64,000 nt of DNA from Phialophora verrucosa (taxonomy: Eukaryota > Ascomycota > Eurotiomycetes > Chaetothyriales > Herpotrichiellaceae), in assembly GCA_002099365.1 (NCBI GenBank), contig MSED01000009.1:310001-374000 (forward strand), written 5' to 3'. Of this stretch, positions 55,189 to 64,000 are shown in pieces (the stretch's first letter is position 1; every line of letters begins with the position of its first letter). The notes beneath the pieces were generated by a model, which was not told the origin of the DNA, searched no databases, and saw only the letters and a list, made by a program, of their open reading frames with translations. Made by a program: the position numbers and the translations under genes.

Positions 55189-56654
55189 TTAGCCTGAAGG
55201 ATGATCCGATGCTGCAATGTTGCACTGATGCATGATTCTCGGGCCATAGGACTCGGGAAACTCGGTCTTGCAGTACACAGCACACGTCAGCCAGTTTTCT
55301 CCAAGGCACCACAGTACAAGGGTCGAGTGGAATGTTTGCAAATATTGCCACTTACAATGCTGTGCCATAACGCGCGGTTGTACCAGAGGACGACGTCTTG
55401 CTCGTCGTGGCGGTGCGCATATATATTCTCCGGCGAGATGGCCGGTCGCATAATCCTGGCGAATTTTCGTCAGTGAGCGAGTCCCCGGACCATGCATTTA
55501 TGACACATGAAAGACACTCATCGTGCAGAGCTCACTGGCTCACAGGACAGCGAGCGCGAGACGTCAGACCTTACTTACTTGTGCATGAAATCCCGGACTT
55601 GCTTCAAGTCATCAACGACGGTCTCTTCCCCGTCCGCGCTCTTCTTGAGGTACAGCTTGACTGCGCCTTGCCCGTGGACCTGCAACGACTTTTCGCCGGT
55701 CTTGGGGTTCGTCCACACCATGGGATAGATGCAGATCTTGGTGTCGTCGACGGAAGGGAGCTTCTCTCGTGGTAGCTCCAGACCCTCGGTCTCCAGGATA
55801 TGGCCTAGTCTTGCGCTGTGGGCGGTCGACATCCACTTGAACGCGTGGGGCGCGTACTCTATCCGGCTGTGGAGCACGGTTTGTTTCGTTTCGTCGTCGA
55901 GGAGCTCGAGCGCCCTCGACCCGGCAACATAGGCCGTCGCACCAGGAGCGATCGTCATCTCCGTTCCTGTTCCGTCGTCCCAGCGGACAGTGACGTCGGG
56001 GCCTTTGGGAGTGCGGACAGCCAGTAGACAGCCGACACGCGGAGGTGGGATGTTGTACAGCGCGCCGTCCCAGTGCCATTGGTAGAATCGACTGGCTCCG
56101 CTGTCACGCTCTGCTTTGGGAATGTGAGGCGGGAGGTGGAAGTCATGATGGTCGATACCCTTGACCTTGAACCCGGGCGGGAACTGATAGTGATCTTCTG
56201 GGACCTCCCCTCGTCCGAGAATGTGCACTTGAGGCTGAACCGGGATGGCAGGCCGACTCTGGATGCCGTAGATGTTGACGTTCTTGTGGGAGGTTAGGAA
56301 CGGGTCGGCGCCGTGTGCGAAACCTCCCGTCGTCTCGTCGGGGTCAAAGTTTGCCGTCAGCAGGTATTGATTCTGCGGCGTGAGCATTTCGGGCTGCTCC
56401 TTGAAGATCAGGACTTTGTGCCGGTGCAATGCATCGGATATGAACTCGAAGTCAGCATCGGTGAGTTTGTTCAGGTCGATTCCGTAGATTTCGGCGCCAA
56501 AGTCAACCTTGCTTTCTGCTGGGTGCTTGACAGGGACAACCCGTCCGTGTGTCTTCTCGGCGTGCGGTAGCGTGATATCGGACGCCCGAGTTGCGATGAG
56601 TCTCGCTTTGACGCCCTCCGGGGCGATGACCTCTGTGAGGGATTCGACGACCAT
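55189..56654 (-). CDS. TauD/TfdA-family 2-oxoglutarate dioxygenase, XanA-like (copy 2)
   Basis: This paralogue has 417 residues from exons 55579-56654, 55356-55455 and 55189-55266; introns are 123 and 89 bp. The N-terminus is longer than in copy 1 and then reads VDFGAEIYGIDLNKL. The iron motif is His194/Asp196 (QWHWDGALYN), VRWDDGTGTE and TNPKTGEKSLQVHG repeat the sub-family blocks, and the distal His is likely His405 (GPRIMHQCNIA). All likely metal ligands are present. The first exon joins the second at an AAG codon (AA|G). Intron positions do not match copy 1, so the duplication is not recent; the two copies may act on different substrates or on successive steps. The gene is head-to-head with an alpha/beta hydrolase. 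Confidence 0.92.
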
Positions 56655-57084
56655 CTTTGGAAATGGTGATATCAGGCACGGCGGTCGCAGTGGTGGTTTG
56701 CGACGAGGATTGTGGCTCTAAAGTCAGAATGCTTTTCAATACTCAAGCTCTAGGCTAGAAGTTCCTCATCGTGTATCTCAGTGGGCGGAGAGTTGCCCGG
56801 CTCTCTCCTCGTAGAAATCGGCCGAGGATGGATCCTTCTCATGTCGCGCACGGGAGATATTGTACCGGATCTGGAACGCGCTGATCATGATACGGGGTTG
56901 TGATAGTAAAAATGCTCGGCCGAGCCTGAATGCCATATCCGGCCGAGACTCGGGTTCATGGCATGGCTTTGCAATGGATGCCATTGCTGGACCGTGAGCC
57001 GCAAGAATGCATAGACGTAATTGCAAGTCACCGTTCGTTCCTAGGACACCTTGACTTCGCGACAGTGGGCGACGCGGATCCAGG
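56655..57084. promoter_or_regulatory. Divergent promoter of XanA-like copy 2 and the alpha/beta hydrolase
   Basis: This 430-bp gap separates the two start codons (56654 minus, 57085 plus). One HGATAR-type site is visible near 56903. The head-to-head layout suggests joint expression. Confidence 0.4.
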
Positions 57085-57963
57085 ATGGCGAGTGTATCGA
57101 AGCACCACCTTACATTGAATGGCACCGATATTCATTATATCGGCACCGGCAACCAGCAAGGCCCTCTCGTGGTGTTGCTGCATGGACTAGGTGGCTCGAC
57201 AGAGACGTTTCGACAGCTTCTTCCCTCCATACCGCCCAATTACCAAGTCATCAGCGTAGACATCGAAGGGTTTGGCAAAACGCCCCTCAATTCGACCCAG
57301 CCTCTTTCCTTTGCACGACATGTCTCCGACTTACACGATCTCATCACACATGTCCAAGAACATCTTCCGACCCCCGCGATCAACGGCAGCGGCAGCGGTA
57401 ACAGTAGAGCAGTCCTCCTCATCGGGCACTCGCTCGGAGGCATCATCAGCCTCCATTATGTTGCCCAATACCCCAGCGAAGTGGCAGGCCTTCTCCTCCT
57501 AGGGGTAGGCCGTTCGATCAAAGGGGTCCTTCCGGCACAGCAGCGAATGCGGGATCTCGCCGCAACTGCTCGTCAACATGGCATGGACGCAGTTGGCGAG
57601 ATTGCGGTCAAGACGAATTTTCCGGTGGATCGAGAGAATCAGGATATGCACCAACAAGAGGTGCGGCAAGCCGTGGCCTCGTGCTCTCCTGAAGCATACG
57701 CCGCCACAGCTGAAATGGTCGCAAGCGATGATCATCTGGATCCAGATTATTCTCTGATAACGTGCCCAGCTGTTTTTGTGGCTGGTGACAAGGACATGAT
57801 CAGCCCGCCTCAGAGATCGAAGGATATTAGCATTCTGCTTGGAGGATCGACCGAAGTGTTTGTAGCGAGAAGCGGGCATCAAATGATCCTGCAGGACTTG
57901 GAAGTTGTGCAAAAGGCGCTCTCCAAGTTGATAAGCCAGCTGGAAACCAGCAAACGCATTTGA
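57085..57963 (+). CDS. Alpha/beta hydrolase, enol-lactonase/esterase type
   Basis: A single exon encodes 292 residues, the normal size for this fold. The nucleophile elbow is GHSLGG with Ser116; an oxyanion-hole HGLGGS motif lies at 33-38. The acid residue is probably in GDKDMISPP near 233, and the catalytic His in SGHQMIL near 265. There is no signal peptide, so it should be cytosolic. The sequence resembles 3-oxoadipate enol-lactonases and related C-C bond or ester hydrolases. In the context of two oxygenases it could open or hydrolyse an oxidised ring product. That role is inferred from position and family only. Confidence 0.9.
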   Translation: MASVSKHHLTLNGTDIHYIGTGNQQGPLVVLLHGLGGSTETFRQLLPSIPPNYQVISVDIEGFGKTPLNSTQPLSFARHVSDLHDLITHVQEHLPTPAINGSGSGNSRAVLLIGHSLGGIISLHYVAQYPSEVAGLLLLGVGRSIKGVLPAQQRMRDLAATARQHGMDAVGEIAVKTNFPVDRENQDMHQQEVRQAVASCSPEAYAATAEMVASDDHLDPDYSLITCPAVFVAGDKDMISPPQRSKDISILLGGSTEVFVARSGHQMILQDLEVVQKALSKLISQLETSKRI

Positions 57964-58330
57964 TTGTGGAACCGACCGTAGTCGTATCAACTAGAGAAAG
58001 ACGACAGGCCGACGGCCGTGCTCATGGCGATCAGGGCATACTTCCAGGCTTAGAATTGGTTCGTCGGGATCGGGGAAGATGCTGGGGTCTGAAACCGGAA
58101 ACCGACTTCTGAGAGATCCGCCGTGAAGTCGAGCTGCACATAGAACTTGCTGAGCGACGCGCTTTTCCCTGTGACCCTTGTCATCAGAGATGACGGTGCC
58201 CGCTCCAGTCATTCAGCTCTCCGCGGTTCTGGTGGTGTGAGTCGGCACACTCGCATATATGTAGCTTGACTGTGATCCATAATACGATATGGGTTCCGAA
58301 TCTCAATCAGACACTTCAGATGATTCCTTT
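57964..58330. other. Convergent 3' region, no gene seen
   Basis: A 367-bp gap between the 3' ends of the alpha/beta hydrolase and EMC5 genes. It should hold both 3' untranslated regions. Confidence 0.6.
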
Positions 58331-58740
58331 TTATTTCGCCTGTGCCCCGCCTTGCTGTTTCGCCCACTGCGCAAACTCCCTCCTCTGCGCTCTGATATCC
58401 ATGAATCCCACTCTCTCCTCCAGTCCCCGAAAAGGATTCGCTCCTCCGCCGTCTCGTTCAATCTGTCCAGCCCAGGCGCTCCAACTAACCGGCTTCAATG
58501 GATCGGACCCCAGCACAAGGCCAAAACACGCAAGAAATACAGACACCAGAGTCTCGAGCTTGATGTCTAAAGGTAGGGCGGCATTCTTGTGGAGTTTGGT
58601 GGAGAGGGTTGAAAATTCGTGGGCGGAATAGGCTCTGTACTTGTGTTAATCTCATACTCGCCGTGGACGAGAGGGTACCTTTACGCATGGAACAGTGACA
58701 GGAGCCCGATGAGGACTAGTAAGCGCGAGAGTACCGGCAT
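58331..58740 (-). CDS. EMC5: ER membrane complex subunit 5 (membrane magnesium transporter family)
   Basis: This small ER membrane protein is a subunit of the EMC insertase, which places tail-anchored and multi-pass proteins in the ER membrane; the family was first described as a magnesium transporter. The exons are 58685-58740 and 58331-58634 with a 50-bp intron, giving 119 residues. The first hydrophobic segment is LLVLIGLLSLFHAAYSAHE and the second LETLVSVFLACFGLVLG. The conserved cytosolic part PFRGLEERVGFMDIRAQRREF confirms the family. The model closes in frame and the length is typical. It was easy to overlook because of its small size and split first exon. The gene is divergent from PEX11, 629 bp between start codons. 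Confidence 0.93.
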
Positions 58741-59369
58741 TGCTGAGATGGCGAGCCTGGGGCGACGTATACTGCAGCACCGAGCAATCCAGATGGTTGG
58801 GTCAGTTGGAGGAGGACTGGCAGTTGACAGCCTCGACAGTGATAGTGGCCGCGGCGGCGGATAAATTGTGAAGCCGAGATCAGCTTAATCCGGCGGGAGG
58901 TTGTTAAACTGGATTAGGCACATTGTGTCAGGGATCTGCCCCGCCGCTTTTGCTTTCGCCGTCTCAGCCTTGCTGTTCGCACGTTTGCGCTGAGCCTCGC
59001 GTCCTTTGTGAGGGTGAATGCAACGGATAACGAAATACATACTACTTGTGACTTCCGGTCGTCGCTACTGCTTCAGATCATCTCAATCTTACCACAATAG
59101 TAGTACTTGTATCTATGTGGTGGCGTGCTTGCTGCAATAAACTTGGCGAAGAGGCCACCTGTGAGCGGACTTTGCCGATAACGGACGAGACCACTTCCCC
59201 TATTAACATACTAAGTACATGTACAGAGTATCCAAGGGACTGATTACCGACCTTCGTGGAGGCCCGAGGTAAATCATCTCAATCTCTCATTTCTCTCTCG
59301 ACTAGACTTCGACTACCGCCTTACTCTCCCTGCTGTTTGGTGCCGGCCCTCCTGTCTACAATTGCGGCC
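58741..59369. other. Divergent promoter region of EMC5 and PEX11
   Basis: This 629-bp gap separates two divergent starts. No further gene is visible. It links an ER-insertase gene and a peroxisome-division gene, though shared regulation is unproven. Confidence 0.55.
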
Positions 59370-60496
59370 ATGTTAAAATCCATTTCCAGATTCTCAAACG
59401 ACCCAGGTAAGCAGTCAAACCACCCTTTTCCAAGCCTCCCGGGTACTTGGCCACCAAATTCAAGCCCGCAAGCGGCTCAACGTGGTCTGCAAAAGGACGG
59501 GCATCAATCTAACCACCACATCATATCACAGTCGGTGTCGAAAAGACTCTCAAGCTGCTTCAATCCACCGCGCAAATCGCCGCCAACATCGGGTACTGGG
59601 CTCCAGACGAGGCTGCACCATGGAATGTAGCCAAGAATCAAGTCGCGCTCGGTAAGAACGGTTTTCAAATCCACTGCCATTTTATCACAATGCCTGCATG
59701 AGCTTACTAGTCTTTGCATGCTCTGTTCTGGTGGCTGTATCTCCCTTTACATACTCATCTCGCGCGAACCAAAAACCATCTCTCGATGATACTCGATCTA
59801 CTATCTAATCCACTATACTTTCCAGCGCGTCGCTTCTTCCGCCTCGTCAAATGGATCGATTGCTGGAACAACGGATATGCCCAATACGAGCTGTACGAGG
59901 CGCCGCGGGGCAGCGAAAAGGCGGTCGTCGCTGGAAAACCACCGCCGCCCGCGGCCCAGAACGGTCTTCACTTCCTGCTCGTCGTCTCCAAGTGGTCGTT
60001 GCTTGGCGCCTATCTCTTTGTTGAGATGTTTACGATCGTCGACGCCGTAGCCGGGACGTGGAGGCCCTGGGCCGTGGTCACGCAGACCGAGGCGCTGAAA
60101 CTGTGGTTCTATGCTCTGGCCGTCTCTGTCGTGCTGGATTTGTACGAGATCTCGGTCGTCTACTCGCCTCGATCTAGTGCGTCTTCGACGCCACAAGCAG
60201 CAGCAGCAGAAGCAGCCACGTCAAAGGACTCGCCGCCGGTAAATGAGGAGAAGAAGAAGCAGGCGTCGGGAAGCACCAACGCACCGTCCACCACGGGCGC
60301 AGGTGCGGATTCTTTCGAGTTCAACGCTGCAAAGCGACGGTCGGCGTACAGACAGCTTATCATTGACGGGTGCGACCTGCTCATCCCCGGTGCGGCTGTG
60401 GGGTGGTTGGCAATGGATCCGATCACCGTTGGGGTTGCCGGGACAATCAGCGCCCTGGTAGGGGGCTCGGATGCGTGGGCGCGGGTCAATGCGTAG
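59370..60496 (+). CDS. PEX11: Peroxisomal membrane protein PEX11 family
   Basis: This protein shapes the peroxisomal membrane and drives elongation and division. The exons are 59370-59406, 59532-59651 and 59826-60496, with introns of 125 and 174 bp, giving 275 residues. The spliced N-terminus reads GVEKTLKLLQSTAQIAANIG, the amphipathic helix that inserts in the membrane, then ARRFFRLVKWIDCWNNGY across the second intron. Hydrophobic stretches follow near residues 110-130 and 150-170. A Ser/Ala/Lys-rich insert sits near 175-215 and precedes RQLIIDGCDLLIPG, and the final hydrophobic segment ends near the C-terminus. The first exon encodes only 12 full residues. The family call is secure. Confidence 0.93.
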
Positions 60497-60744
60497 AGTG
60501 GACATGGACAGCCTGAAAAGTGCTACCACTCACGTGCGGGAGTCCATTCTTCAATAAAGACGATGTCAGTGACCATCCATCGCTGGGGGAAACGCATTTC
60601 GGGAGAGAGAACCGCATCGCGAGTTCGACACAACTTTTACATTACTCATGGGAAAGTCTGCCTCTACATCTACGTTTCCCTCTACGCTCTGTCTTTCTCT
60701 TTATGTGCATATGTAAGTAAGTCTGCCTGCCTTTCGTCGACGCT
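60497..60744. other. Convergent 3' region
   Basis: A 248-bp gap between the ends of PEX11 and the phosphoesterase gene, with no gene seen. Confidence 0.6.
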
Positions 60745-62315
60745 TTAGTCATTCAGACTCGAATAATAACTCTCATCCTGGTTCAGCAGATAAAACGCCT
60801 CCGGCTCCGGCTGGTTGGCGCCCCCATGCCACACCGGGCTGGGCAGACCCGTCAACCCGCCGCCCGCCTGAGGCGCATCCGCAAAGATATACTCGAACGT
60901 TTTGGCCCACTGGACGCGGTTATTCAAGCCCTCCAACCCCCAGAGCTGTTGCAAGAAATGGAGCACTGACGAGTGCGTGTACGCGGAGTTGTCTGCATAC
61001 GAGGTGCCTTGGTCGTGAATCAGCGTGTTGGGCGGGATCCACGGCGAAATGGCAAATGCAGGAACCCGGACGCCCAGACGGGTGAAGTCGTAGGTCACAT
61101 TGTGGCCGTCGGATTTGCCGCTGAACGTGATCCCGTCTTCAGGCGCCGGGATGTTCACTGGCGGAGGGACGTGGTCGGCAAACCCGCCGTGTTCGTCGAA
61201 GTTGATGATCAGACTGCGGGTGGTAGAATTGTTAGCTCTTACCACTCGGACTCGGCTTTTCTGTGACGAAGTTAAACTTACAGCACGTTGTCCCAGTAGG
61301 AGGAGTTGCGGAGCGAGTCGTACAGGTGCTTGATCATCATCTCGCCGGCCGCCATGTTGCTGGTCGGGTGCATGGAGTCGATGGTGCAGCATTCCGGGTT
61401 GATGTACGAGAACTGGGGGAGGTTGTTGTTGGCGAGGTCCTCGTAGAACTGATCCGCGTGCACGAGCCTGTCCATCGCGTTGTCCTGCACCCATTTGTAC
61501 ATGTACGCGTCGATGATGTCCCTCTCGTAGTAGTTCTTCCAGGTGATGTTCTTGCGAGACAGCGACTCGAAGATCGAGACGGCGCAGTCCGTGCCGGTAG
61601 TGTTGCTGAACCAGCCCGAGGCCTGGTCCGTGTTGTCCACGTACCCGCACGTCGAGCCCGATGTCGCGAACTGGCGGTTCGGGTTGGTCGGCCCGGGGTG
61701 TTCGGCGTGGTACGTGTCCCAGAAGGCGTAGTTCTGTGCGAGCGTCATTAGGGTCGTCGCCATGGATGGGTCGTACGCCTTGATGACAAAGGAGCTGTCT
61801 CCGGGCGTGGCGTTGTATCTCTCCGACTGGCGTTCGATAAAACCGGACATGTCCGGCACGTCGTCGGCCGTCGGTTCCCACTTGCGGTAGATCTCGTAGC
61901 TGGTGCCGGCAAAGTTGTGGTCCGGGTCTTTCAGGGGGACTTCGGCCTCGTACTTGCCCGCGCAGATCAGCAACGGCTCGTTCCACACGGTCCAATTGGG
62001 GTTGGTGAATTCATTGCAATACGTGATATTGCGTAGATTGTCGATGTCGTTGAAGTCCCAGTACCCTGAATGACATTAGAAGCCGGTGATGCAGCATGAG
62101 CGTCACATGGCGAAGCCCGGCGGGGCCTGGATAGGCACCCGGATTTGCGACTCACCGGCAATGTTGTCAAAGGAGTGATTCTCCAGCATGAGATACACCA
62201 CATGCGTGATTTTGCTGCTCAGTGTTTCCCATGTCGACGCTTGGCGGTTAACCGGGAGGGCAAGAGTGGACGAAATGAGTGCAGAAGCACTCAGAACAGA
62301 GAGAGTGGAAAACAT
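60745..62315 (-). CDS. Secreted phosphoesterase, phospholipase C / acid phosphatase family
   Basis: This enzyme cleaves phosphate esters, typically phosphatidylcholine or other phosphomonoesters, outside the cell. The exons are 62156-62315, 61282-62065 and 60745-61213, with introns of 90 and 68 bp, giving 470 residues. The N-terminus has a signal peptide (LSVLSASALISSTLALP). The family mark ENHSFDN is at residues 45-51 and contributes metal and active-site groups. AEHPGPTNPNRQFATSG and INFDEHGGFADHVPPP are the other conserved metal-binding blocks. Several N-glycosylation sites are present. Phosphate scavenging or lipid breakdown is the usual role. The alternative frame that also spans the first intron of this region is a shadow. 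Confidence 0.93.
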
Positions 62316-63327
62316 CTTGACACGAACCTGTGACCTGCTTCCTTCCGTCGTCTGCTTCAGGCACAGAGCAGGTTACCGACCTTTTATGCCTAGTCCGCTC
62401 TGCTTTGCATCGCGCCTTGTGCGGCGATTCTTCTCGATACGCAGACATGTCTCAACGGTCTTCTGCCGGACTGTCTCCCGAAGCCTCAGGTGCACACGTC
62501 GTCATTGCTACTCATCCCGGGTCTTCGTACAAGTATCAGATAACGAATGCTGTGTCTGGTCGTCGGCACGTTCCCCTTGCCTTTTGCTCAAGGCCTAAGT
62601 GCCGGCATGTCACCTTCTGTGTAGGGCAAAACGTACCTTTAACTTTGACCATCAACCGCAAGCTGCGTCTGTGTGGACAACGACATTTGAGGACCCCGTC
62701 CCTTGGTTGCATGGAACTTGAAATGAAGAGGAGCTTGAGAGCCTCGTCAAGGGTTTGGTTCCTCTCAGCTCTAAAATTTTGCTAGCAAGGTGGGACTTGC
62801 ATTAGCTTCATTGGCGCCTTGCAGGAATGGGAGCTCGAGTCTCGAGAGCTTAGCCGATGCTTGTCTCGACTTGTTTCTTCCGTCCCTGGTAGTGCGAGGG
62901 AGTTCACGTGTTCCCAGACCTCCAATCATCTGCTCTAGATTGTCGATGACCACGCACGTTGTCCACGAGGCGGGGAGAGCGACGCAGGAGATCGTCATGC
63001 TGCATAAGAGCTGCGTTCCTGAGCTACCTGCGTGTTCCTTTGACGCACTAAACCCACAGGCTCTCGGATTTTGCTCTCACAAGACCTCCACGTTTCTCTT
63101 TGACAGGCCGTGAAAATGCGACAATCCGGTCCTGATGCTTGCCAAAAGCTTTCTTTGGCACTTTGCATGCAAGGAAACTCCCACACATACCTCATCCGGT
63201 AAGAGAAGGCTGGAGTGCCTCGCTTTCGAGGACAATCTACGTTACATTCGTACAACGAGCCAGGTGCAGGAGATAACGACCGGTGAGTCCGCGAGGATGA
63301 AGACGGTAGGTAGGTAGAGCAATACCG
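62316..63327. other. Divergent intergenic region, no gene seen
   Basis: This 1-kb gap separates the phosphoesterase gene from the iron-transporter gene. It presumably carries both promoters. Open frames on both strands are short and have no recognisable domain. Confidence 0.55.
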
Positions 63328-64000
63328 ATGGCCGGACAGCATCCCATCCGCCCATTGATCTCTCCCCAGAATCCCTCCCCCCGTTCAGTCTTCTACTTGT
63401 TCAACGCGTCGAAAAGACAGCCTGAGCCAACAGCACCCCGTCCGGAAAGCATCTCGCACGAAAAGCGTTTCCACGGGATGTCGGTTGAGAGCTTCGAGGA
63501 TACCAACGCTATGGCGGCCATGCTCAAAGCCCTCATGAACCGCACGTACTCACCCGTGCCCATCGACACAGAGAAAGATGCCATGCTCGGCCAGGCAACT
63601 ATGACAGCAAGCTCAGAAGAAGCCGCCGAGACGAGCAGCCAGTCTTCTGGTGAGACGGCTTGCGAGATACCGATCCCAGGCCGCCCAGAACGCGAGCGCA
63701 CTCCAGTCAACGCGCGGATTGTCTCTGACGCGATCATCGGGCTCTCAGACGGCCTCACAGTCCCCTTCGCCCTGACGGCCGGCCTCTCTGCCCTCGGGGA
63801 TACCAAAGTCGTGGTCTTCGGCGGCCTGGCCGAGCTCATCGCCGGCGCCATCTCCATGGGCCTGGGCGGCTACTTGGGCGCCAAGAGCGAGGAAGCCGCC
63901 TACAATGCGACCTACAGATCAACGCGCACGCAGGTGCTCGAGTCGAGCGGCAACTTGTCCTCGGAAGTCACGTCGATCTTCTCACCCTACCATCTGTCCC
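63328..64000 (+). CDS. CCC1/VIT-family vacuolar iron/manganese transporter (3' end beyond window)
   Basis: The open frame from the ATG at 63328 runs without a stop to the right edge (about 224 codons). A later in-frame ATG at 63478 is an alternative start. The first 130 residues are polar and probably disordered. Then RIVSDAIIGLSDGLTVPFAL starts the transporter domain, and VVVFGGLAELIAGAISMGLG forms the second membrane segment, followed by YLGAKSEEAAY. This is the typical start of the VIT/CCC1 fold, which moves Fe(II) or Mn(II) into the vacuole for storage and detoxification. The remaining membrane helices and the cytosolic metal-binding part lie beyond the window. Iron control through a HapX-type factor is usual for the family, but I did not identify a site. 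Confidence 0.88.
   Translation, partial: MAGQHPIRPLISPQNPSPRSVFYLFNASKRQPEPTAPRPESISHEKRFHGMSVESFEDTNAMAAMLKALMNRTYSPVPIDTEKDAMLGQATMTASSEEAAETSSQSSGETACEIPIPGRPERERTPVNARIVSDAIIGLSDGLTVPFALTAGLSALGDTKVVVFGGLAELIAGAISMGLGGYLGAKSEEAAYNATYRSTRTQVLESSGNLSSEVTSIFSPYHLS

Noticed and set aside
1..64000. Polyketide, peptide-synthetase or terpene cluster core enzymes; CRISPR arrays; viral insertions
   Set aside because: No ketosynthase, condensation, terpene-synthase, Cas, capsid or polymerase motifs were seen on either strand.

Overview
The window looks like nuclear DNA of a filamentous ascomycete (Pezizomycotina; a Eurotiomycete or Dothideomycete relative is plausible, genus not determinable). Reasons: short GT-AG introns (about 50-220 bp) in most genes, three Zn2Cys6 regulators, fungal-only families (DUF6606/DUF3638 giant protein, GPI-anchored Ser/Thr-rich wall protein, YAT-type amino-acid permease), intergenic spaces of 0.2-4 kb, and no operons. 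I rebuilt exon structures by hand; most models close in frame over all exons. No rRNA, tRNA, CRISPR or intact transposon was seen.

Layout. 0-14.5 kb is a catabolic-looking block: a 4-coumarate-CoA-ligase-like acyl-CoA synthetase running off the left edge, a Zn2Cys6 regulator, a kappa-class GST/DsbA-like gene head-to-head with a cytosolic sulfite-oxidase-like molybdoenzyme, a 4.4 kb gene-poor stretch holding one decayed gene, an amino-acid permease and a small Dabb-domain protein. 14.5-43.8 kb is mostly housekeeping: a 3277-residue protein with an SF2-helicase-like core, a purine minisatellite, a secreted beta-lactamase-fold hydrolase, a 2226-residue coiled-coil protein, a Zn2Cys6 regulator, a UBE2S-like E2 enzyme ending in IRRL, and a GPI wall protein.

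44.3-58 kb is the most distinctive part. It holds an NCS1 nucleobase/allantoin-type permease head-to-head with an IPNS-type 2-oxoglutarate dioxygenase across a promoter rich in GATA-factor sites, then two paralogous TauD/TfdA (XanA-like) dioxygenases flanking a Zn2Cys6 regulator, then an alpha/beta hydrolase. I read it as a candidate nitrogen-regulated uptake and oxidation cluster for a purine, pyrimidine or similar N-heterocycle; the substrate is inference.

58.3-64 kb returns to general functions: EMC5 (ER membrane complex) head-to-head with PEX11 (peroxisome division), a secreted ENHSFD-type phosphoesterase/phospholipase C, and the start of a CCC1/VIT-family vacuolar iron/manganese transporter that runs off the right edge.
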